The notes under the pieces are model-generated. The model did not search any database. It was not told the DNA's origin and saw only the letters and a program-made list of their open reading frames with translations. The position numbers and the translations under genes were made by a program. This document shows, in pieces, positions 12,801 to 24,204 of a stretch of 64,000 bases of DNA. The DNA is taken from the NCBI GenBank assembly GCA_017562135.1, contig QEYB01001312.1, positions 1,922,001 through 1,986,000 of the forward strand, read 5' to 3'. Every line of letters begins with the position of its first letter. Positions within the stretch are counted from its first letter, which is position 1. The stretch comes from Dipylidium caninum (lineage: Eukaryota > Platyhelminthes > Cestoda > Cyclophyllidea > Dipylidiidae).

Positions 12801-15800
12801 CACGCTTCTGAGGATAGAAATAATTATGGGACGACCGCGATGAACCTGTTAGGGTGATCGGTCAGGACTGAGACAGTTGACTGTTCGGGATATCTTCCCT
12901 TTAAGGCCGTAAATGGACATCGGTTTGACTCAAAATTTACTTAAACTCCGAACTAGACAAATCTCGGCGAGAAAAAACGCTGACGAAACTATAGTCCAAT
13001 GGATTGGCACTCATTGTCCAGACTAAAGTGTCCAGTAAATCCAATTCACAAGGTGGAAATCGAATGGAATGGTGATTGCGTGCTAATTTTACTTATTCTC
13101 TGCAGCAGAATTCTTAATGAGGGTCTCCGTAGGTCGTCTGGGCAAAAAATTTCAAAATATGGTGTCCTTATGTTTTCCGTCAGTAGGAAGGTAGTTTATC
13201 GAGGCAATAGACTGAATAAGAAGGAAATGTGCATTTCACCCGGTTGCAGCCTGACAGTTTGCCTACAATCTTCATTACCACCCTTTTTAGCACCCAAAGT
13301 GCATGGATTACCTTGTGACAGGGTTGTTTTTGAAATGCGTCAATATTATCCCTTAAATTTTCAATTTTTATGCTCGCTAGAGGGTCTGAAGGAGGGAAAA
13401 TTCCACCAACAGGTTCGCGAAATGTTCGCCCCCTTAGTAATCCGCTACGTGGACCTCATGGAGGCCTCCATTGCACAGTGCATTCGCGGTGTGCCTGTGG
13501 CGGAGTGCAGTGGCACTGCCCCCCAGGGGATGGCGAACGGCGCCGAATCGGGCGGAGGCGGGAGACTGGCGTCCGCCCTGGGCAGCATGGGCAGCTCGAT
13601 CGCCTCGGCCGCTGTCAACGCGGCCACCGCCGCTGCCGCGGGCAGCGGGAACCTAGTCTCTGCAGCCGTGAACGCTGCAAGCGGTGGTGGTGGTGTCACC
13701 GGCAGTTTCGGAGGAATCGGCTTCGGTGCCGGAGCTGCCATTCCCGTCTCTTCTGAGGAGTTGATATGGAAGTTGGAGGCACTACAAACTTTCATAAGGG
13801 AACTCCACTGGACCGACGCCGTGTTCGCTGAACATCTTGATAATCGACTGAAAATGATGGCCGCCGACATGATTGATGCAGCCGCCAACAGGTGATAAGA
13901 TAGTAACTCGTTTTCGTGGAAGACATTGTAACCACTCCTAGGTACCAGATTTCGTATTAAGACCGGATTTAGTTCTTTCAATGGCAGCAATATTACAACG
14001 ACTAGCTTCACCTCGGTTTCCACAAGTAGTTTCATAGTCTGACGGATACTGCAATTGGCCACTGGCCCGCATATGAGTCCCAACCTCATCCCATGGTAAT
14101 AGAGGGTGCTCACTTACTTCGATACTGCTGCCTCCCTGAGAGGAAACATACTCAGTGGATTAAAGTCAAACCAAGTTGTGCATGCTGCCCATTCAAATGT
14201 CATCACCTGTCATCTCGTTTATGAGCCGACTAATGCCACCCAGGCATCACGCAATGACGAGAAATACGTCCAACGCGTTTGAGACGTCATAGAAAACACA
14301 TGCGTAGCGAAAGTACTTACCGATTTTCCTCGATCACCTCTGACTTCTCTACTAGTATTTGGTGTGGAGAAATGAAGAAAAGTGACCGGGCTGCTCCTAA
14401 CAACCTCCATCTTACCCGCAGGAATTTAGAATGCCTAGACGCGTGGCTTAAGCGTTCGTCACGAGGAACCGACTTCATTCTGCCCAACGAGTGCTGCAAC
14501 ATGATCAACACGGTTGCCGCCCTCAAAGCAAATATCCTGAAGCTGTGCACTAAAGAAACACAAGGTGAAGACATGGTAGGTCTGTGCGCCTTCACCTCCT
14601 GTGCAGCGTGCGAAACCGCGGGTTTGTTTCAACAGCTCCCGTCGGCCTTGGGCAGTGTTGGAGCCATTGAGGTCGTTGACTTGCACGCTGAACTGCTTGG
14701 AAGTGACGGGGCACAAAATAAGACTAAAATAAATTTAGCCATAGCGGGGAGACAGCTTGTAAACTAAAGTTTTTAAATAAGACTAGACACTAGTGTTTGG
14801 CCGACTGTGCGTTGCCTTTAGGGAGATAAGGGAGTTTACGATTTGTCCAAAAATTTTTCATTATCACTGTCTTTGCCTCATGTAGCATGAGTATCAGAAT
14901 CAAACTGAGGCGAATTTAGAAAAAATCCAACGCCGCATGGCCTACATCTTGCATGAAAAGCTGGGACAAGTGCTGGAGGGAACCCTAGCCAAACTCGCTC
15001 GCTACGACTCCAACACACTTCTCTCCTCCGTCCTCTCTCTCACGGTAAGGCGACTAAAAGGGTCCTCCTCGACTCTCATTGTTATCGTCCCAGGCAGCCG
15101 ACTTTGTGGTGCTCTTATTTTGCAGAAGCCCACGGATGAAGTGGGCAAGGCGTATGTCGAGTTTATACGAGTGAATTTGGAGCAGCTGCGACAGAAACTG
15201 TCCGACGAAGTCTACGTTCTCTCTGCGATGGAGGTGCGTCTCCTTTCGATTGGCCGAAAGCTTAAAACACTCTCGCTTTGTTAATGAATACGATGCAGGT
15301 AGTGGAAGTAAAAATAATCTGAATTTTCACTAACAGACAGCGCTCTTTAAACACATAAGAGCAATTGTACAGCCAATTTGTTGGTGTTTATTTCTAAAAG
15401 CTTTAGTGCAGAAGTCAGCAAAGCCAGGGGCTTCCACGCAGTATCCTCTCACTTCGTCTACCTTTTCGCACTAACGAGTCGTTTAGGCTCGTTATTCGCT
15501 AGAAGACATGACTTGAATGAAACTGCTGCTGCAATTCCACCAAAAACTGATATTTGTTGTCGAACGACAATTCTGCCACACCTAATGTAATTCTGGGAAG
15601 TCACTCATGTGAAATCGTCGAAGTCACCCTCCCTCCAACGCTTAGCAGCTTAACAGGGAGCCATTTACGTCAAATAATGCAACATACGGAATCTCTCGGT
15701 CCAATTCTGCCACGCACTTTCTCATTTACCAAAGGTGTAACTGTAAGTGTAAGCGAAATTCTCCCATCAACTCCCGACTGCCGACTTCATTAGATGAAAT

Positions 15801-16798
15801 ACGTGTGGGGTGAAATTCAATCCCATCTACACGTTCCCACTGCCACGCAGTGAAAACTTACAGGTAGACTAGGGAAAAATTGTCGTTTGTTTTTTTAGAC
15901 TTGGTATATGTCGCAGACTCGAATGATCAACGATTGGTTGAACGAACGGAAAAACCACTCCCTCCACCTCTACCAATTTACCTGCCTTTCAACAATTATG
16001 AAGGTGTCTTTCCTCTTTCTCTGCATAATTTCCAAATACTGCTCTTCTCGGAGCAGTTACTATATATTTTCATCTTCCACTAGTACACCTAAATAGTTAA
16101 GACATTATCGTGACTGTCGCCTCTAACGGTGGTATGTATAACTCTCCGCCACAGAAAATGTATTCCGACTTCGAGCTCCAAGGGATTTCTCCGGACGCTC
16201 TAGACACGATGATGTACAAAAATATTACTCAACGGCTCCAGGTTAGTCCCACACCGTGGGGCCTTTTTTATAAGTCATGCGCTCACCGTGGCTTCTTTGC
16301 AATTACTTCTACTTGACGTCCTCCGGATCAAATATATGTCCTCTTACTATATCTTGTAGCACCTTTTCGTCAGTGAGAAAATCCCATAAGACCGAGGTGG
16401 CTCAAGTCAGACGCACTTAAGATTTCCATCCCTTTTACCGAGGCTACGCCTTTAATGCGACTTCCGTAAAAGGCGAGACTAATGAGCTTCTAACGATATA
16501 GTTCGTATTCTCTAATCCACATTTTGCTCTCACTTACATGCCCATAACTCGAACTCGCAAAGATAACTTTTACATAAATTCGGTTGCCTTTTCGATAACA
16601 CCAATATTTATGATGGCGTCATGTTGATTTTAACCGTCTTCCTTCTTGACCATTAATCAGGTTGAAGAAGCTACAATAGTCGTACAATCCAATTCCAATG
16701 CAAGTCCAACCAGGTCCATTTTGGGTACTATAACCGGTGGCATAAGTGGCCTCTCCAGCAGTATTCCCAAACCCAATTTTCTCAGTCGGATTGGCTGA
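856..16798 (+). CDS. CADPS: Calcium-dependent secretion activator (CAPS/CADPS/UNC-31), 5'-partial
   Basis: CAPS primes dense-core vesicles for Ca2+-triggered exocytosis at the plasma membrane. Exons: 856-977, 2382-2496, 4919-5122, 6016-6124, 7324-7572, 7864-8188, 9191-9359, 11306-11429, 11592-11621, 11836-11921, 12456-12612, 13381-13891, 14422-14575, 14886-15044, 15126-15233, 15899-16003, 16155-16241, 16661-16798 (TGA). All have GT-AG borders and compatible phases, giving 983 visible codons. Diagnostic blocks: [11 protein letters not shown] and [14 protein letters not shown] (end of C2 region, residues 18-54), a PH domain at about 105-225 (LDGYTVDY), [60 protein letters not shown] and [17 protein letters not shown] in the MUN/CAPS region. 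Family members are about 1,300 residues, so the N-terminus is off the left edge. Oddities are a 30-nt microexon, an Ala/Ser-rich tail after the PH domain and a Gly/Ala insertion near residues 610-680. Identity is very secure; single splice sites slightly less so. Confidence 0.95.
2050..2096 (+). repeat. (GA)n microsatellite
   Basis: Two GA dinucleotide runs are separated by a short interruption, inside a CAPS intron. It is a simple-sequence tract with no coding support. Confidence 0.9.
3114..3190 (+). repeat. (CTC/TCC)n trinucleotide repeat
   Basis: An almost pure CTC triplet run of about 19 units, followed after a short interruption by a few more, inside the CAPS intron between exons ending at 2496 and starting at 4919. 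It would read as polyleucine or poly-Arg/Glu, but nothing supports translation. The strict purine/pyrimidine strand asymmetry is the kind that can form triplex DNA. Confidence 0.95.
11592..11621 (+). other. CADPS: 30-nt CAPS microexon
   Basis: The segment is bounded by a TTTTAG acceptor and a GTAAGT donor. It is needed in phase between the exons at 11306-11429 and 11836-11921: phase 1 enters and phase 1 leaves. It encodes ten residues ([10 protein letters not shown], using the split codon) at the place where vertebrate CAPS has a variable stretch after SEYAKIEE. Its length is a multiple of three, so skipping it would keep the frame. Confidence 0.75.
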
Positions 16799-18457
16799 AG
16801 GGGGTCGGTTTCCTCCCCACAAGGCCCTAAGCTAACCCTTCTGCTATCCCTCTTTGGAGAAAGCTCCAGATATGCAGTTCCCGAAATCTCTTCTTCGCTC
16901 TTAAACCACATTTTACGAATCCTCCTTCCCTTCATCCCCCCACCACTACTCAATTGAAGCAAAGCAGGATACGCATGTATACACACACAAACACGCACAT
17001 ACACCTATACACAAAGGTGAAAGCATTCGCCTTCTGTGAATATTTCAACGTTCGCTTAACCACTTGAAGCAACGTGCCTATTTCGTCCTGAACGCCGGAT
17101 TCCTGAGGTAGGCACAGCAAAGCCTATTTTTGTACCATTCGACGGGCTGCGCAACAGATTACCTTAAGGACAACTTGTGTTCCTCCTCGTTTCCAATATC
17201 CCATTTACAATCGAAAGCTCGTTTCTTTGATCTGTTATTAATACGTAGGACTCATAATCACCGACAGGGTGCGTGTTTACTGATGTGTGTACGCGCAAAT
17301 ATACTTGTTTGCATGGAGAATCTAAACTCGCCTCCTTTTTCTAGAAGACCTTTACTTCTTCAAATTGAAGAAAAAATATACGAACTACCTTTGCTAAAAT
17401 CTTTGGGTTTGTCGAAGCTGAGTCATCACGTGTTTGTGTCAATTGGTACTATCACAATTTTGGTAACTTTTACACTTCAGGAGGTTGACCATGTTTTGCA
17501 GTCTCGGGTAAAACCTTATCTCGTTTATTCAAATGTCGTGCACTTAAGGCTGCTGGGAAGTGATTGCGCATTGCACACCTCAAGTAGAAGCGGCTTTCGG
17601 AGACTCCACTGATTAACTAATATGTTCCTTGCCATCCTGTAATGCTGATATGCTGCACCCAAAAAAATTAAGGCACCTTAACATGATTGGCAGCATGGAC
17701 AATCACAGAGTGTTTTGAACTAACCCAAGCAAGGCCTTCAGGTTAGTGGCTCGAGTTGCAGATCTCCAAAGTTTATCAAATCCCTTGGTTCTTTCCGTAC
17801 GGCTACAGTGTATCCTTATTTTGCTAACATGACTACTACCGAAGTTTAAGATGACCAATCTATATCCCCATTTGCTAATACCAAGCCTTGGTAAGAAATT
17901 TGTTGTATTAGCCACAAATGCTGATTGAACTCCGAGGCTGGCATTGGGTGCAGTCGCAAACAAAACGCTCGGCAGCAGATAATAGACCACAAGTACATAT
18001 GAGCCTTTGTTCAAAGTAATTCAGGTTAAGTTTATTTAATTAAGTTTGATTTGCGAGGTACCACCAGTACGAAAAGTGGTTAAGGTGTGAGATATCCGTG
18101 GCTGTTGGAATCAGCGCATTCACTACGGGAATACGGAACCTAGTGGAAAGCATCTTCTCTATCCTGAAAGCATTTACCGTTGGTGTGAGGCCCACTTAGG
18201 ATGCTGTGCATCATGCATGTGGAATCCGCATCTCATTACTACCAATTGGCACCTTCACTGTAACTTATGTACTTACCCTAAAGTCTAGGCGCCGGGCTCC
18301 TTTTTAAAAATACTAATATAATACCGATTGACATTGCGCTAATCGTGATATATCATTGGGAATTGTTTATAATACAGAAATTGATTTGTCTTATGCATCG
18401 GCCGCCTATTGGTCCGTGGTGGCGAAGCGCTCTACTCGGTGTCTATTTTCCTTGCAA
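16799..18457 (+). other. CAPS 3' flank and PRPF38B upstream region
   Basis: It holds no recognisable conserved coding sequence and I found no canonical AATAAA close to the CAPS stop. An open frame at about 17130-17612 has no recognisable domain and is probably chance or 3' UTR. A CA-rich patch lies near 16978-17010. Confidence 0.5.
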
Positions 18458-19667
18458 ATGGCGGCCGGTGGCTTTCTCCAAGAAAGTACATACCAGAATG
18501 ATGAGGAAGAGGAGTCCAGACCCCGGGGAAACAACCTGAAACTGTGGGGCAACCAAGTCACGATGAACATTAACCCAATGATCCACACAAATATAATGCA
18601 GTCGCCCTATTTCAAAAGTAATTTGATTGAACTGCAAACATACCATGGGGTCATTGACGAAATTTACTATAAGGTATCCGTCATCACTTCGGTCTTTTTG
18701 CTGTTAGGTTACACATCTGGAACCATGGGAACGGAATAGCCGTCGAATGGGGGGACAGACGGGGATGTGCGGTGGTGTTCGTGGTGTCGGCACTGGCGGA
18801 ATCGTCTCGACTGCTTATTGTCTCCTTTACAAACTTTTTACCCTAAAACTTACACGAAAGCAGCTTAAAGGTTTACTTGAGCATCCAGACTCACCATATA
18901 TTCGTGCCTTAGGATTTATGTACATCAGGTTGGTAGGCGACATTCGGCTAAGTATAATTGTCTAGATATTGCTTACCTCCGGAGGACCTATGGATGTGGT
19001 TTGCACCATATCTTGACGATGAAGAGGTGCGTATATTTTGCCACTTTAAATTGCAGCACTGGCCTCAGACGCCGCGAGTCCAGCTGTAACCACATTATGC
19101 GTAAGAACTGGGCTTCAACCGAATTACCTGTTTTCAATGCATTCGCTTATGATGATTTCTCTTCCTATCCTTTTTCAGGAGATCGACGTCAGAGCTGGAG
19201 GCGGTTGCACTATGACAATCGGTGGGATGCTGGAACAATGGCTGACGAAACTTGACTGGTTTTCCACTCTTTTCCCTAGAATACCCGTTCCAGTCCAGAA
19301 AAAAATTGACGAGAAGCTCAGGCTTCGGCGCCAAAAACAAATGCAAGAAGAGATGTCGCGTGCACCGAAATACAGTGACAGGGAAAATCGCAGCGCATCA
19401 GAAGACAGGTATTCCAAAGATAGGAAAAGGTACTATTCCTACTGCCCACCTGTCTGCTCCTTCGTGTTTTTTAACTTATCGTTTTTTAGGCCCAATGATT
19501 ACGATTATGAGCGGACTAAGCGACGCTCTCGTTCGCGCTCCCATGATCGGCATAGGCACCGTCGCCACAGATCGCGTTCAAGGAGTTACGATCGAGGACG
19601 CCGCGAAAGTTCTTTCGATCGCGACCTTCGCAGGGCTCGTGAACGACAAGAAAGGATGCGTCGATAG
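18458..19667 (+). CDS. PRPF38B: Pre-mRNA-splicing factor 38B-like (PRP38 family)
   Basis: PRP38 proteins act in spliceosome activation in the nucleus. Exons: 18458-18673, 18708-18928, 18966-19026, 19179-19429, 19490-19667 (TAG), giving 308 residues. Conserved PRP38 domain blocks run from about residue 30 to 190: LKLWGNQVTMNINPMI, NIMQSPYFK, LQTYHGVIDEIYYKV, the near-invariant GQTGMCGGVRGVGTGGI, SPYIRALGFMYIR, ED..MWFAPYLDDEE, RAGGGCTMTIGGML and WFSTLFPRIPVP. The C-terminus is an RS-type basic tail (RRSRSRSHDRHRHRRHRS). The protein is shorter than human PRPF38B, mostly through a shorter tail. The start is the first ATG of the frame, 14 nt after the ATTTTC stretch. Introns 1 and 2 are only 34 and 37 nt; intron 4 (60 nt) has no in-frame stop, so retention would add 20 residues. 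Confidence 0.95.
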
Positions 19668-19836
19668 GCAGTAATTTATACATATATATGTTTAACCTCT
19701 ACTGTAAAGTATCCATCTTGTTTTACGGTGCTCTCTGGGTTCTCTAACTGTCCGGTACATATTGTTGCTGGTGAAAAGTATGGTCGCAGGGTGCCTAATT
19801 CGTTGGCGGAACTTTATAATTCTCGTTTCGGATCGG

Positions 19837-19842
19837 TTTATT
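19837..19842 (-). terminator. Candidate COG5 poly(A) signal
   Basis: TTTATT on the + strand reads AATAAA on the - strand, about 600 nt past the COG5 stop. It is the first canonical signal I noticed downstream of COG5. Confidence 0.4.
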
Positions 19843-20288
19843 AATATATGGACAATTGGTCGGAAGGGGCGTCCCGCCGTCTTCCCTCATTTGATTTGCC
19901 GCTTTCTTAAGCCTATTGTTTCTCGGGGTTGACTAGTGGCCCTTCGGATTTTGTGGACGGGTTAAGGGTGCCGGTCAAGTTCGCAGTGCTTTTCCCCAGT
20001 TCGCTGCGTGCCGGTCTGCTCTCGAACGCCTTGTGAGACGTGCTAGTTCGTCTATTTGGACCTTGTGGTGAGCGACAAAGGGGGAGAGATGGATGTTTTC
20101 GATCCAGGTTGGGGATTGTAATGAGGTTTCGCGGCCTCACTTCTGCCGTCCCCAAAATCGTCACAGGTTGTGAAGATCCGGAAATCTAGGGATGTGAACG
20201 GTCGAAGGACGTTTGCGTGACTGATGCAGACGCCTTTTGGTAAAAATAATCTCCAAAAACGCCCAGGATTGTGGGTGTTATTATCCCT

Positions 20289-20294
20289 AATAAA
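20289..20294 (+). terminator. Candidate PRPF38B poly(A) signal
   Basis: AATAAA on the + strand, about 620 nt past the PRPF38B TAG. No nearer canonical signal was seen, although variant signals could be used. Confidence 0.35.
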
Positions 20295-20442
20295 AGGCCA
20301 ACAGTAGAAGCCCGTATGTGGCCCACCCTAAAGATACCGGTGTCTTCGATCACCTACCGGGGTAGGATGAAGCCTCAAAAAAAGAACAACTAGAGGATGA
20401 AAGCCCATGTTATCAAAAAAGCTGTGATAGGTTTGAGAGCGA

Positions 20443-23400
20443 TTACTGGTGTCGCGAGCACAGCTCAAGCAGGTCTTGAATCGCCAAGTAGACAGGCGGA
20501 TAGGTGCGCTGCTTGCGTTCCTCCACTTGCTCGGTATAGACTTCCAACGCTTTTCTAATAAAAGTCAGCCGTGCCGCCTCGTCCGCAGATGAGAGGAACC
20601 AGCGGACATATCGCTCTAAACTCCACCCATGTGCCGCTTGATGCGGTAGCGGGATTTCGGATGAGCGCGCAATCATGTGATGTAGTATGAGGCTGACCGG
20701 TAGAACGGTCTCATTCAGCTTCACCACTGGCCCACTGTTATGCGGTGTCGGATCTTGCGACTTAATTGTCTATTAAAAAAATTCAGCTTAGACAAGAGGA
20801 GATCGGGAAAAAAGGAAGAGTACATTACCTCGAGAATATCATCGACAGAGAATGATAATAGTTGTCTAAGAGCTTGCAGGCGAGCGAAAGCAGCTTCAGT
20901 AAAGACGGAAGGTGACGAAAGAGAAGCGAGAGCCACTTCAAGAGCACCGGTAATCCTGGTAAGGTGGGAGCGCTGAACTTCGGTGGTACATGGTCGAAAT
21001 AGACTAGCATGCAAAGCTAGGACATCCAGACACCGGGGTATAACCCGTGTTTGGAGACCCGTGCGCGCCGCACATTCTCCCGAAGTGAAGAGTAGTTTGT
21101 CTGCGGAGCGCTGACTGCTACCCGAGGCAAAGGATACCGAGAAGCCCGTCATATACTCTGTTTTCATACGATTAACAAATGCCTAGATATTTAAAAATAA
21201 AATTAACCCTTTGCACCCGAGCGGCGCCTGGCTGATTTAAAGCGCAAATTCGCGTGGCGCTGTTGCGGCACTAGTCTTTTTAACTCTATTTCCTTATTTA
21301 CGATGTGCGGAAGTTCTCTCTAAAATACTTCCGTGGACTAGAATCCGCATGGAAATTTGCTTGATCGTTTACGACATTAAATATACTGGAAAAAAAGCAA
21401 AAAGGGGAAAAGCCACTGAGCCATTTACAATTTCTAAAATCACTTGCCGAGCAATCTAGAGAATCATATCGCCAGTATCGTGAGTAAGCGTCTACGTCGC
21501 ATTCCGAGGAAATTCGACTACAAGGGGAGATCCACACAGTACTAAAAGGGCCAAATTTTACTTTGACCGTAACACGCCTAAAGGGGGGCAGGAAGAAACT
21601 GTATTACTGTGATAAACCTAAGATGCATCTCAGGAGTTGTTTTACGAAACATCATACGAAAAGTAATTACAAAGTGTAAAATTTATCAATATTGATTATA
21701 AAATTTGTAAAATATTATTTGTATACGTCTGTCGGAATACAGATTATTTTCAAATGTTTGTGAAACGTTGTCTCAATTTGGCCGGCATCGTCTCCACTTA
21801 CTGGTTCGCGCAAGCAAAAAGGCCATGAGCGTAACGGATTAAGGTAGCAATCGTACCTGCAAGTCCTGTACGTAAGTCGGCAAATTCTCACTGTCAGAAA
21901 TTTCCTTATGCATTCTGGGTAAAATTTGGTCAATAATGTAATCCCTGATGGAAGTTAGGAAAGGATCAAGCGCGGATAGGCAGACACTGGAAACTTCGTT
22001 CATGATAGCCTGATCGACAATTGTTTGGGGATCCTCTATGGGTGTCTTCTCCAACTTTTGCCGTTTAGTTGTGGCATACTTCGCGAAAGCCATCCGAAGT
22101 CGGTCAACGAAAGCACAGGTGAAATTTACCAAATATGTGTTTTTCTGCTGTGCGGCGGTCGGGAGACCCTCAATTGACACTTCAAAAGCCTCAGGGGTTC
22201 TAACAATTAGCGTCTCAACCTTGGATGAAAGCAGGATTACCATTTTTGCGACATTGCGTGCAACCTAACAAGGGAGAAATTTGGTAAGTGATGAAATGAG
22301 GTGCCTTGTCAAAAGAACCTTGCAGAAGAGTTCCTGCCGAACAGCTGCAGAATGTGCCAGCTCTGTCGAAACTGTCTGTACCATACGCTCAGCATCAATT
22401 AGACGTGGTAAGTTTTCGGCATTGCTTTCCGAAGCAGTAACACCAACGAAGGTTGAATTAACACGATCAAAAAGACGTGTCAAAGAGCGACCAAGGTAGG
22501 CTTTTTCAAAGGGTGCTAAAAAACTCTCAACAGGTTGTGGCAATTGTTGGTAACCGCTGACATTGAGAAATAGCTTCAGCAGCCGGGGATAATCACTTTC
22601 AAGAGCTTCTTTCAGCTGGCTTGAACGTCTACGCAATGGAGGCTCAAATATAGCCTTCATACAGGTAACAATCCAACCGAGAAAACCATCGACGCATTCT
22701 TCGACCATATAAGCGTCAACCTTCTCAAACAATTTCCGTATTTTCTTTAGAGCTAAAACAGACACAATGGGTGACATTATTCAAACAAACTGTCCCAAAA
22801 AATTACTCGATTCACAGTCCCGATTCGCCTCTCCTGTGTAAAGAACCATCATAATTGCCGCACAACAATCCCGCTTATCAATATCATCCAGATACTCGAG
22901 AATATAATTACAAAGACGACTAGCGAGATTTGTAGAGGTCAATATACTTCCCACAGATGAGCGCGTTCTTTGTAGAGTGATGCACAACATGCGCACTCGA
23001 GTCAAACTTCGGTCAAACACAGCAACCATTCGATCTATTCCAGCCCATAGAAGGCTCCGAAAAGCTGCAGCATGCCCGCCACCGCTGGATAGAGACGCTC
23101 TGCCTGCAGTAATGGAAGTAATGTAAGGCCAATTTTAATCAGACATTGGGTGGCAGTGTCAACTAGCTTACCTGGTGTTGCCGACGCTACCAAGGAAGCG
23201 GCTCGGCCTTTCGCTCGTTTATTGAGATCCTCGACATCCACAGCCGACTTTATCGCATCTTCAATTTCCGTCTGCCAGTCGGATACGAGAGCTTGAATAG
23301 CTTGCGGCAATGTTAACAAATTGTCAAATGCCTAAAAGCGTCAATGAATAATGTCGATAAATGAGATTTACGTGTAAGGCAAGACCCAAACGAGTTTGAT

Positions 23401-24204
23401 CCCCATCGTGGAATGAAGTGCGAACGAGCTCCCAAGCTTCCTTATCGACGCTTTCCTTTTTGTTCAAAAGGTTCCTGTGGTTTTCTTCTAATATAGTAAT
23501 GCCATCCCAGTTCAAAGAGCTATATGTAACTTCTAATTCCTTTATACATTCGGAAGTCTGAACAATGTCGGCAGAGGAAGCTAAAAGTGAGAGTAGTAAC
23601 AAAGTACGAACCATCAAGTTTTTTCATAAGTGATGATATCCACAGAACGCTTCGCAGTGTCTCATACGCAAGACCCATGCGGCGAATAAGCGTAACTTGA
23701 GTGCTGAGATTGTCAAAATGTTTGGCAATTTTTTGTTTTATCAAATTGACGTTTTCCAGAGACACTCATAATGCGGGATTCGACACTACCAACAATGTTG
23801 TAAAAGTTTTCCAGCTCCACAGCTTGGCTAAGCAACTCGCTGTTATGTTTTGATACATGCTGAGAAATAGAGGCATCTAGTCTAAAATATTCCATAAGAA
23901 ATCCTTTTATATGCATTTAGAGCTAGTGAATAGACAGAAACTATACAAGGAGAAATGAAATTTTAAACTAGCTTCCATAACAAGCGGCTATTACTTATGA
24001 AGGTACGCCAGAGAAGTAAGAACAAATGAGGTATCGCTTCGAGCGATAGTGTTCAGAAATCGGATGGTAATATTCTTACTCAGACAACCTCTCTGAAACC
24101 ATTTTAAGGGATTCGCGCAGGTCGTTTGTCTCAAAAACTCTTGACACGAAAACTTTTTCATCAAAGTCATCTTGGAGAAGTTTTAGGAAAGCATCACTGT
24201 CCAT
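20443..24204 (-). CDS. COG5: Conserved oligomeric Golgi complex subunit 5
   Basis: COG5 is a lobe-B subunit of the COG vesicle tether, acting in retrograde intra-Golgi traffic. Exons in transcript order: 24204-24080, 23881-23612, 23580-23372, 23331-23172, 23064-22807, 22752-22319, 22264-21857, 21182-20829, 20769-20443 (TAA). The model is about 847 residues, matching the usual ~840. Conserved stretches include LLQDDFDEKVFVSRVF at the N-terminus, HNSELLSQAVELENF, LIKQKIAKHFDNLSTQ, LRSVLWISSLMKKL, ALESDYPRLLKLF, EKAYLGRSLTRLFDRVN, VARNVAKMV, ALHASLFRP and a C-terminal YPPVYLAIQDLLEL. Phases agree at all junctions except within exon 2, where one extra base (23766, after codon 80) must be ignored to pass from the ELLSQ frame to the IKQKI frame. 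Introns of 31, 40, 54, 54 and 59 nt are typical of this window. Identity is secure; whether the extra base is real is open. Confidence 0.92.

Larger units (their letters stand above)
19668..20442. other. Convergent 3' flanks of PRPF38B and COG5
   Basis: This 0.8-kb region separates two convergent stop codons and contains no supported coding sequence. A + strand AATAAA lies at 20289-20294 and a - strand AATAAA at 19842-19837, so the two 3' UTRs probably overlap. Confidence 0.6.

Noticed and set aside
12999..13380. Upstream extension of the CAPS frame before the exon at 13381
   Set aside because: Protein similarity starts exactly after the CTAG acceptor at 13380 and phase with the exon ending at 12612 requires that site; the upstream part is open intron.
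17130..17612. 161-residue + strand frame after CAPS
   Set aside because: Low-complexity, non-conserved composition; CAPS already ends properly at 16798.
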